This document shows positions 6,850 to 11,934 of a DNA stretch of 11,934 bases, piece after piece. The notes below the pieces were generated by a model. The model was not told the DNA's origin. It searched no databases and saw only the letters and a list, made by a program, of their open reading frames with translations. Made by a program: the position numbers and the translations under genes. Origin of the DNA: DATLFI01 sp035524895 (GTDB lineage: Bacteria; Acidobacteriota; Thermoanaerobaculia; Multivoradales; Multivoraceae); the NCBI GenBank assembly GCA_035524895.1, contig DATLFI010000441.1, positions 1 through 11,934 on the forward strand, given 5' to 3'. Numbering within the stretch: the stretch's first letter is position 1; every line of letters starts with the position of its first letter.

Positions 6850-6869
6850 TGCGGTGTAAGCGGCGTATA
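6826..6869 (-). promoter_or_regulatory. Tandem 22-bp direct repeats, probable TetR operators
   Basis: Two abutting 22-bp units (6869-6848 and 6847-6826, read on the minus strand) share TATACGCCG-N2-TACA-N2-GC, identical at 15 of 22 positions by hand count. A 22-bp step is about two helical turns, so both sites would face the same side of the DNA. They sit on the likely promoters of both divergent genes. Direct repeats are unusual for TetR proteins, which mostly bind palindromes, so each unit may be a whole imperfect site. Confidence 0.5.
6831..6859 (-). promoter_or_regulatory. Possible TetR-gene promoter
   Basis: On the minus strand, TTACAC (6859-6854) and TACATT (6836-6831) are exactly 17 bases apart, with the -10 35 bases before the TetR ATG. 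Both hexamers fall inside the tandem repeats, which would give autoregulation. Confidence 0.4.
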
Positions 6870-6925
6870 GATCCCGGCAAGCAGCCTGCCGCCTCTCAGA
6901 CCGGGCCAGCGCCGCCTCCGCAGTG

Positions 6926-6932
6926 AAGGAGG
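6926..6932 (+). promoter_or_regulatory. Shine-Dalgarno site of the kinase-like gene
   Basis: AAGGAGG lies seven bases before the ATG at 6940. It settles the long N-terminal region of the signal peptide, against a later in-frame ATG at 7012. Confidence 0.8.
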
Positions 6933-6939
6933 ACCGACC

Positions 6940-7797
6940 ATGACCGCCGACAACTTGTACATCAGAAATCGATCGACCGGCCAGTTCATCTACACGGCCC
7001 GTGGCGTGGGGATGGTGCTCGGCGGGCTTCTGGTTGGCGCGTGCTTGCTCGGTACCCCGGCGCTCGCCCAGCAGCCAGCGCCGGATCCCGTATGGTTCGG
7101 CCAGGAAGCCGCGATCGAGGAGCTTCTCCGCCACGGCGAGGTAGTGGCCAGCAAGGAGCTCGGAGAGGGCATCACCAGGCCGCTCAAGGTCACGCTGCTC
7201 CACGAGGGCCGTCAGCTCGACGCAATCTGGAAGCCGCTCGGCCGTTTCAATCCCGCCAGCCTCGAGCGATACGAGGCCGAAGTTGCCGCGTACCGGCTCA
7301 GCCGCTACCTGGGCCTCGACATGGTCCCGCCGACCGTGCCCCGTCGTATCGGGAACCGGCTGGGATCGGTGCAGATGTGGGTACACGGCTACAAGCAGGC
7401 GGCGAAGGTCGAGGGCACGCCGCAGAGTCAGGAGCTGGGGGATTGGACCAGGGCCGTAGCACGCATGAGGTTCTTCGACGAGCTGATCGACAACCCCGAC
7501 CGTCACGCTGCCAACTACCTGGTCGACGACACTTGGAACGTCGTGCTGATCGACCACTCGCGCGCCCTGTACTTCGACAACCGGGGACCCATGCGCCAGG
7601 CTGAGCCGCCGAATCGCTTCGACCGCTCCCTGGTGGACCGCACCCGCGAGCTCGACATGCCAGAGCTGCAGGCGCTGCTCGGCGACCTCTTTTCCAAGTC
7701 CGAGCTGCGGAACGTGCTCCACCGTCGCAACGTGCTCCTGGCGCACGTCGACGACGTCGTGTCGGCGCGAGGCGAGCTCGCTTTCTACGAGCCCTGA
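6940..7797 (+). CDS. Exported protein with atypical (FAM20/PI3K/HipA-like) kinase signature
   Basis: This 285-residue protein has a long N-region with R10, R11 and R21, a hydrophobic stretch (about 22-39) and a likely signal-peptidase I site, PALA|QQ (after A43). It should act outside the cytoplasm. The mature part has a compact kinase pattern: a candidate ATP lysine K98 in AIWKPLG, helix glutamates E112/E114 in YEAEVAAYRL, a possible hinge GSVQMWVHG (142-150), the catalytic-loop-like LIDNPDRHAANYLVDD (182-197; D187, H189, N192) and LIDHSRAL (203-210), whose D205 matches the metal-binding Asp. DRH-N plus IDxxR patterns occur in FAM20/Four-jointed secreted kinases, PI3K-like and HipA-like enzymes. 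I associate NxDRHxxN followed by IDHSRA with uncharacterised bacterial proteins. Substrate and true phosphoryl transfer are unknown. It is the only plus-strand gene here, divergent from TetR. Confidence 0.75.
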   Translation: MTADNLYIRNRSTGQFIYTARGVGMVLGGLLVGACLLGTPALAQQPAPDPVWFGQEAAIEELLRHGEVVASKELGEGITRPLKVTLLHEGRQLDAIWKPLGRFNPASLERYEAEVAAYRLSRYLGLDMVPPTVPRRIGNRLGSVQMWVHGYKQAAKVEGTPQSQELGDWTRAVARMRFFDELIDNPDRHAANYLVDDTWNVVLIDHSRALYFDNRGPMRQAEPPNRFDRSLVDRTRELDMPELQALLGDLFSKSELRNVLHRRNVLLAHVDDVVSARGELAFYEP

Positions 7798-9425
7798 ACG
7801 GCTCGGGCCGCGGACCGGCCGGAGCTCCCCCGGCCGGAGGATGACCCGGACGCCTCGGCCTCGCGATCCAGGTCGTGATCCGACTCGCCGTCCTCGCCCG
7901 CGACGAGCAGGCGCAGCGTGAAGCCGATACCGTCGAGATAGCGAGCGGCGAGCCTGAGGTCCGCCACCGCGAGGGTCGCGCTCTGCCACCAAGACGCGGG
8001 CAGCACGAGTGTCAGCGAGCGCTTACCGACGGCGGCCGTGAGCCGGGGCAGCGGCTCGGGGCTGCGGCTCCGATGCAGCGATACCGCTACCCGCAGCAAC
8101 GCCGCCAACCGCTCGACCGGCCGGCGCCACTCGTCGGGTAGCTCGTCCAGCACGCGCATAGAGAGCTTCCGTCGATGGCTACGTACTACGGCCGCCACCA
8201 ACTGCTGCTCCTGCAGCGAGAATCCTGGCAGGTCGGCGTTGGAGACGATGTACGCGCCGTGCTTGTGGTAGTGGCTGTGCGCAATGTCGAGGCCGATCTC
8301 GTGTAGCCGAGCCGCCCAGAGCAAGATCCGGGCTGGCTGCTCCCCCTCCAGATCCCAGTCGGAGGCGACCTGCGCCAGCAAGGCTCGTGCGGTCTCCTCG
8401 ACGCGAGCGGCCTGGGCTGCATCGACCTGGTATCGGTTTGCCAGCGCTGTGACGGAGCGCTCGCGAGGGTCGCGGAGCTGGAGCCTCCCCAGCAGGTCGT
8501 AGAGCACACCCTCTCGAAGCGCCCCGTTCGCCACCTCCATGCGCTCGATGCCGAGCGCGCGAAACACCGCCAGGAGCACCACGACTCCGCCAGGAAACAC
8601 CGGCGCCCGCTCGGCCGAGAGCCCATCCAGCCGCGGCGTTGCCCCGCCGTTCTCGAGCAAGGTGTCGCGCAACCGCTCCAGGACGGTCGGCGTGATCTCG
8701 CCGTTCGACCAACCTGCGGCGCGCGCCACGCTCGCGATCGCCCGCACCGTTCCCGACGACCCCACTGCCTGGTGCCAACCCAGCTCACGGAACCTCACCT
8801 GGAGATGCTCGAGCTCCTGCATGGCCTCGAGCTCCGCTCGCTTCCAGCGTTTGCGCTTCACACCGTTCGAGAAGTGCCGCAAGCTCATGCCGACACAACC
8901 CATGTAGAGGCTCTCCATCAGCACCGGCCTCGGGCCCTCGCCGATGATCAGCTCGGTGGAGCCGCCGCCGATGTCGACGACGAGCCTACGGCCCTCCCCT
9001 CCAGCCAGGCTGCCCGCCACCCCGAGGTAGATGAGCCTCGCCTCCTCGATACCAGAGATCACTTCGACCGGATGCCCCAGCGCACGGCGGGCGGCGCGCA
9101 GGAAAGAAGCCGAGTTGCGTGCGCGCCGCAGCGTGTTGGTGCCGACCGCTCGTACCGCCGCCGCCGGCATGTGGCGGAGCTGCTGGCCGAATCGCCGCAA
9201 GCAATCCAGCGCGCGTTCGGTCACCTCGGGCGTGAGGTTGCCGTCCCGATCGAGACCGGCGGCGATGCGCACCGACTCCTTGCGCCGCTCGACGAACGCG
9301 AGCTGGCCCCCGCTGTGGCGGGCCACCACCAGATGGAAGCTGTTGGAGCCGAGATCGACGGCGGCGACCTGGTCGGGAACGGGGCTGGTTTCGAGACTCA
9401 TGGAGAGGCTGTTGGCTTCGACCAT
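7785..9425 (-). CDS. ppx: Ppx/GppA-family exopolyphosphatase / pppGpp phosphatase
   Basis: This cytoplasmic enzyme of 546 residues should release phosphate from polyphosphate and/or convert pppGpp to ppGpp; the sequence does not tell which. The ASKHA fold is clear: VAAVDLGSNSFHLVV (20-34), VRAVGTNTLRRARN (91-104), VISGIEEARLIYLG with the catalytic Glu (E127 or E128), VVDIGGGSTEL (149-159) and AVGSSGTVRAIA (220-231). An HD-like C-terminal region follows, with LLWAARLHEIGLD and HSHYHKHGAYIV (368-394). After residue 510 comes a disordered acidic then Ser/Gly/Arg-rich tail. Length is close to the roughly 500 residues of E. coli Ppx and GppA. The start may be 9425 or the ATG eight codons later; neither has a strong ribosome site. 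It lies 55 bases after the hibernation-factor gene and overlaps the convergent kinase-like gene by 13 bases. Confidence 0.92.
   Translation of the reverse strand: MVEANSLSMSLETSPVPDQVAAVDLGSNSFHLVVARHSGGQLAFVERRKESVRIAAGLDRDGNLTPEVTERALDCLRRFGQQLRHMPAAAVRAVGTNTLRRARNSASFLRAARRALGHPVEVISGIEEARLIYLGVAGSLAGGEGRRLVVDIGGGSTELIIGEGPRPVLMESLYMGCVGMSLRHFSNGVKRKRWKRAELEAMQELEHLQVRFRELGWHQAVGSSGTVRAIASVARAAGWSNGEITPTVLERLRDTLLENGGATPRLDGLSAERAPVFPGGVVVLLAVFRALGIERMEVANGALREGVLYDLLGRLQLRDPRERSVTALANRYQVDAAQAARVEETARALLAQVASDWDLEGEQPARILLWAARLHEIGLDIAHSHYHKHGAYIVSNADLPGFSLQEQQLVAAVVRSHRRKLSMRVLDELPDEWRRPVERLAALLRVAVSLHRSRSPEPLPRLTAAVGKRSLTLVLPASWWQSATLAVADLRLAARYLDGIGFTLRLLVAGEDGESDHDLDREAEASGSSSGRGSSGRSAARAVQGS
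7815..7837. terminator. Hairpin just past the kinase-like gene, inside the ppx tail
   Basis: CCGGCCGG-AGCTCCC-CCGGCCGG is a perfect 8-bp stem beginning 18 bases after the kinase-like stop. It lacks a T run. It also encodes the repeated Ser-Ser-Gly-Arg units of the phosphatase tail, so codon repetition may be the only reason for it. Confidence 0.3.
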
Positions 9426-9480
9426 CGGAGTCTACGCGTGCCCAAGAACGAAGGGCTGCGGGCTCGCGTGACGGCCGCAG

Positions 9481-9795
9481 TCAACGGTCGCGCAGCCTCC
9501 CGATCCTGCTCTCGAGGGACCGCTGCAACTTCTCCGCAGCGCCAGCCGCCGCCTGCTGGATCGTAGCCGCCTCGTGGCTCACTGCGATCGGCTGGAGGTC
9601 GGCGAGGCGTGCCTCGAGCAGGCAGCGCTTGTCGTCGACGCCGAACTTGCCGCTGTTCTCGTCGCTGAGGTGGACTTCCACGCGCGTGACCTGCGTGCCG
9701 AACCGGTCCAAGGCTCGGCTCACCACGGCCTCCAATTCCTGGACCAGCTCGTCGCTCGCATCGATGTTGCTATCGGTGTTGATCTGAATCTGCAT
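9481..9795 (-). CDS. Short HPF/RaiA-type ribosome hibernation factor
   Basis: This 104-residue protein of the S30AE family binds the 30S decoding and subunit-interface region and silences ribosomes in starvation. It starts MQIQINTDSNIDASDEL and has the family core TRVEVHLSDENSGKFGVDDK followed by RCLLEARL, then a helix QPIAVSHEAATIQQAAAGAA and an Arg-rich end. It lacks the extra C-terminal dimerisation domain of long HPF, so it belongs with the short forms. The ATG at 9795 is chosen because AGGAGG stands eight bases upstream; an in-frame ATG at 9822 has no such support. The gene overlaps the end of the CNNM gene by 26 bases and precedes the Ppx/GppA gene by 55. Both layouts fit one transcript and a stress-related role. 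Whether it acts like HPF or YfiA cannot be told. Confidence 0.9.
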   Translation of the reverse strand: MQIQINTDSNIDASDELVQELEAVVSRALDRFGTQVTRVEVHLSDENSGKFGVDDKRCLLEARLADLQPIAVSHEAATIQQAAAGAAEKLQRSLESRIGRLRDR

Positions 9796-11008
9796 GGACT
9801 GGGCCTCCTGCTTTCTCTTCACCCAACTCGCTGTCGATCCCCAGCGCCTTCGCCCTATCGCTCCAGAGCTTCCGGGCCAGAGCTCTCATGTCGCCGACCT
9901 TGTCCTTCTCGTCCAAGATCTCTATACCGATCAAAGTCTCGATCAGGTCCTCCAGCGTCACGAGGCCGACTGCACCGCCGTGCTCGTCGAAAACCAGGGA
10001 GATGTGCTGGCGCTCCTTGAAGAACCGCTCCAGCAGCATCGGCAGAGAGACCGTCTCGGGAACCGCCAGAATGTCTCGCCGAAGCGAGCTCAGCAGCTCG
10101 TCTTTTCGGCCCTCCGCGGCTCCCAACAGGATGTCGTACCGCAAGACGAAGCCCGTCACGTCATCGAGAGCCGTCTTGTAGATCGGGATGCGAGAGAAGC
10201 GGCTCTGCCCCACCCGCTCCACCGCCTCCGCAATGGTGGTGTCCTCGGGCAGTGCAGACACCACCGGGCGCGGCGTCATGATGTCTCTCGCTTTCAGGAA
10301 CCCGAACTCGAACAGGTTTCGGATGACTCGCGATTCCCGCGCAGCGAGCTGACCCGTCTGCTCGCCGATGCGTGCCATGGCCAAGAACTCGTCTCGGCTG
10401 AAGATGTGCGGGCTCTTTCCTCTGGCGATGAACTTCGTCACCTTCTCCGAAACCCAAACCAGGGGGTACATGCCCACGATCAGGGCCTGAACGAACATCA
10501 TCGTCGGGCCCGCGAGCCTGCCCCAGTAGACCGCGCCGATCGTCTTGGGAACGATCTCCGAGAGGAAGAGAATCATCAAAGTGATGACAGCGGAGAAGAC
10601 GCCGAACCATGCACTGCCGAACACGAGTGTGGCCTTGGCACCGGCACCGATCGCCCCGACCGTGTGGGCGATGGTGTTCAGCGTCAGTATGGCCGCCAGG
10701 GAGCGGTCCACCTGCTCGTACTTCAACCGCGTGTACAACGCCGCTCGTGTCGGCCGCCGCGCCCTCAGATCCTCGATGTACGAGGGAGTGATGCTCAAGA
10801 GGACGGCCTCGGCCACCGAACAGAGAAACGAGAACGACAGCGCCAGCGACAGGTAGAGCGCCAGCGCCACCGCATCGGCGCGCGAGCCGGACGGAAGAGT
10901 CGACCCCCCTGCCGCGCTGCTGCCGGCGGCGAGCGCTGTTCCGGTGATCGCCAGCGACAACACCGCGAGCGCCAGCCAATAGCGTTTCCGAGCGCTCTGG
11001 TTCGACAC
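9770..11008 (-). CDS. CNNM/CorC-like membrane protein (DUF21 plus CBS pair)
   Basis: This is a 412-residue inner-membrane protein of the CNNM family, linked to Mg2+ (or other divalent cation) transport; such proteins are often misnamed hemolysins. An extra N-terminal hydrophobic stretch (10-28) resembling a signal peptide precedes the DUF21 domain, whose helices lie near 44-73, 105-131, 133-158 and 164-191. DUF21 features include SVAEAVLLS (64-72, E67), the Asn of LNTIAHTVGAI, and LSEIVPKTIGAVYW (E151, P154, K155). The linker motif DIMTPRPVVSALPED (242-256) leads into two CBS domains (about 245-367). There is no C-terminal CorC_HlyC domain; the protein ends in a polar tail. No in-frame ATG exists near the expected start, so GTG at 11008 is chosen, eight bases after the NnrU stop, which suggests translational coupling. 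Function in this organism is inferred from the family only. Confidence 0.88.
   Translation of the reverse strand: MSNQSARKRYWLALAVLSLAITGTALAAGSSAAGGSTLPSGSRADAVALALYLSLALSFSFLCSVAEAVLLSITPSYIEDLRARRPTRAALYTRLKYEQVDRSLAAILTLNTIAHTVGAIGAGAKATLVFGSAWFGVFSAVITLMILFLSEIVPKTIGAVYWGRLAGPTMMFVQALIVGMYPLVWVSEKVTKFIARGKSPHIFSRDEFLAMARIGEQTGQLAARESRVIRNLFEFGFLKARDIMTPRPVVSALPEDTTIAEAVERVGQSRFSRIPIYKTALDDVTGFVLRYDILLGAAEGRKDELLSSLRRDILAVPETVSLPMLLERFFKERQHISLVFDEHGGAVGLVTLEDLIETLIGIEILDEKDKVGDMRALARKLWSDRAKALGIDSELGEEKAGGPVHADSDQHR
9804..9809 (-). promoter_or_regulatory. Shine-Dalgarno site of the hibernation factor
   Basis: AGGAGG on the minus strand, inside the last codons of the CNNM gene and eight bases before the ATG at 9795. 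It decides the shorter of the two possible starts. Confidence 0.8.
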
Positions 11009-11016
11009 GATGGTGT

Positions 11017-11688
11017 TCAGAACATCACCGGGTGCAGACGGAAGAACCCGTAGGCAGCTCCGGCACCGATCGCCAGACCCAACCACGGCAGCTCCTCCAA
11101 CACGAGGCGGGTTCGCCCGGTGAAGATCGCAGCGAACGGCAGGAGCGAGCTCTGGGCGAAGAATGCCTCGAGCCGGGGGCCCTCGCTGGCGCGCCTGCGA
11201 CGGTCCTGGTGAGCGCAACCGAGCACGGTGTAGGCCGCGAGTCCGCCAAAGAACGCGATGTCGGTCGCCCAACCGAAGAGCAGGAGGTGTCCGGCCGCGA
11301 TCCACGACACCGGCATGAACAGGGGGTGGCGGGTGATGCGCGTCAGACCGTAGGGCTCGAGCCGCGAGGGAGCTCCCATCGCGAACGGGCTGGGCTGGAA
11401 GAAGGAGAAGATCGTCAAGGTGAAACCGAGCCCGGCAAGAGCGAACGCGACCCACCACACCGCGCTGACGTTCCGCAGCGACCACAGGAGCGGGCCAGCG
11501 TGTCGGTTGGCCACATAGACCCATACCAGCGGCACGAAGGTCGCGAACGAGACGAGTGAGTACAGGCCGACGTAGCCGCCGCGACCCAGTCGCGCCACCA
11601 GCCGCTCGCGCACACCCTGGCTCGTGGGCACCGAGTGCGTGATCCCAAAGAGCAACCAGAGAAGCAGTAGCGCGAGAGTGGTGTTCAA
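11017..11688 (-). CDS. nnrU: NnrU-family multi-pass membrane protein
   Basis: This 223-residue integral membrane protein has about six hydrophobic stretches (near 4-16, 39-60, 76-95, 125-155, 181-190 and 200-216). The family mark is EPYGLTRITRHPLF (111-124), and a conserved His-containing GITHS lies near the N-terminus (H18). The protein ends in RLHPVMF, as is typical. NnrU proteins were named from nitric-oxide-metabolism loci; relatives include plant zeta-carotene isomerase (Z-ISO). No denitrification or carotenoid gene is in view, so the role here is open. The start is TTG at 11688, supported by GGAGGT seven bases upstream. The nearby ATG at 11693 would hit a stop after two codons. It heads the minus-strand block leading into the CNNM gene eight bases later. 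Confidence 0.86.
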   Translation of the reverse strand: MNTTLALLLLWLLFGITHSVPTSQGVRERLVARLGRGGYVGLYSLVSFATFVPLVWVYVANRHAGPLLWSLRNVSAVWWVAFALAGLGFTLTIFSFFQPSPFAMGAPSRLEPYGLTRITRHPLFMPVSWIAAGHLLLFGWATDIAFFGGLAAYTVLGCAHQDRRRRASEGPRLEAFFAQSSLLPFAAIFTGRTRLVLEELPWLGLAIGAGAAYGFFRLHPVMF

Positions 11689-11695
11689 GACATCG

Positions 11696-11701
11696 ACCTC
11701 C
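11696..11701 (-). promoter_or_regulatory. Shine-Dalgarno site deciding the TTG start of nnrU
   Basis: GGAGGT on the minus strand, seven bases before TTG at 11688 and only two before an ATG that leads to ATG-TCT-TGA. The spacing supports TTG initiation. Confidence 0.7.
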
Positions 11702-11934
11702 AGCGACCGTCCGCGGACATGCTAGCCGGACTCTCCTCGACCAAGGTACAACCTTGCCGTGCGGCCTTGCGATCTAGGAGCCCATGGTGGAACCCCCGTG
11801 GGCTGTCCCGAAAGGGCCTGCTTTCATCTCCCGTAGGGTGGGCCGCGCCCGACGTTCTCCTGTTCGGCAACGCGCGGCCCGCGCGCGCTCGGCGCGCGCT
11901 TCCGGGGCAGGGCCCGGCCGCTACGGCAGTCGTC
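11702..11934 (-). other. Non-coding region upstream of nnrU with several inverted repeats
   Basis: No convincing gene. One minus-strand frame is open from the edge to a TGA at 11685, but its Arg/Ser/Pro-rich translation and mixed third bases do not look coding. Inverted repeats seen: the palindrome GTCCGCGGAC (11709-11718); CAAGGT-ACA-ACCTTG (11742-11756); AGCCCA with TGGGCT (11779-11804); CCC-GAAA-GGG (11807-11816); and GCGCGCGC-TCG-GCGCGCGC (11881-11899), which could end an upstream transcript. GCGGCC and GGCCGC arms could close a structure around the middle ones. It may be a promoter and leader region or a structured RNA. No known riboswitch consensus matches by eye. Confidence 0.45.
11742..11756. 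promoter_or_regulatory. Perfect dyad CAAGGT-ACA-ACCTTG upstream of nnrU
   Basis: A 15-bp perfect inverted repeat lies 54 bases before the nnrU TTG, in a locally AT-richer stretch. It has the size of a dimeric regulator's operator. No clear -35/-10 pair could be placed beside it. Confidence 0.35.

Noticed and set aside
7785..7797. Possible misassembly at the kinase/phosphatase junction
   Set aside because: A 13-bp tail-to-tail overlap is normal for convergent genes in compact genomes, and both C-termini look natural.
6796..7992. Upstream extension of the TetR frame, giving a 612-residue ORF
   Set aside because: The added part lies antisense to the exported kinase-like gene, shows no domain, and the TetR homology starts at the internal ATG at 6795. 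It is a stop-free antisense frame, not a fusion.
9794..11053. Plus-strand ORF of 419 codons opposite the CNNM gene
   Set aside because: His/Arg/Gln-rich shadow without motifs; the minus-strand DUF21-CBS protein is unambiguous.
11702..11750. GAGGAGAGTCCGG resembling the start of RNase P RNA
   Set aside because: Only this one motif fits. The downstream sequence runs straight into nnrU and none of the other conserved RNase P regions appear.
11685..11870. Short minus-strand ORF ending in TTGA overlap with nnrU, open to the window edge
   Set aside because: The overlap is tempting, but the translation is low-complexity Arg/Ser/Pro/Gly, third positions are mixed, and no ribosome site or family is recognisable.

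Overview
The window is GC-rich (by eye about two thirds G+C), densely coded bacterial chromosome. I see no tRNA, rRNA, CRISPR array or insertion sequence. The best lineage hints are an 826-residue duplicated FtsX/MacB permease of the type first named as the 'acidobacterial duplicated orphan permease' (ADOP), and a secreted kinase-like protein of a kind I associate mainly with uncharacterised acidobacterial proteins. Acidobacteriota or a similar high-GC, soil- or sediment-type Gram-negative is therefore the most likely source. This is inference from gene content and not a phylogenetic result.

Layout. All but one of the genes lie on the minus strand, so transcription runs mostly from right to left. 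From the right edge: 11934-11689 is a non-coding stretch with inverted repeats. An apparently co-transcribed block follows: an NnrU-family membrane protein (TTG start at 11688), a CNNM/CorC-like DUF21-CBS membrane protein (GTG start at 11008), a short HPF/RaiA-type ribosome-hibernation protein (start at 9795, overlapping its upstream neighbour), and a Ppx/GppA phosphatase (9425-7785). The only plus-strand gene, 6940-7797, encodes an exported protein with an atypical (FAM20/PI3K/HipA-like) kinase active-site signature. It converges on the phosphatase gene with a 13-bp overlap.

The kinase-like gene diverges from a TetR-family regulator (6795-6154). Their shared 144-bp control region holds a TATAAT -10 box and two abutting 22-bp direct repeats, which are probable operators. 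Left of the regulator are a coiled-coil protein built from six 36-residue repeats (6056-5397), a possible 22-codon leader peptide whose stop overlaps the next start as ATGA, and a GAF-GAF-PAS-cyclase-TPR class III adenylate cyclase with the domain order of cyanobacterial CyaB1. The ADOP permease (2776-296) and the first 66 codons of isocitrate lyase (198 to the left edge) complete the window.

How it may work together (inference). The right block combines ribosome hibernation with polyphosphate/ppGpp turnover and membrane functions, which suggests a stress or stationary-phase unit. The central part pairs an exported kinase-like protein with a dedicated TetR-type regulator. The cyclase gene brings small-molecule-gated cAMP signalling and may be translationally coupled to a leader peptide. 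The most novel-looking items are the exact 36-residue repeat protein, the exported kinase with its tandem operator, and the cyclase leader peptide.
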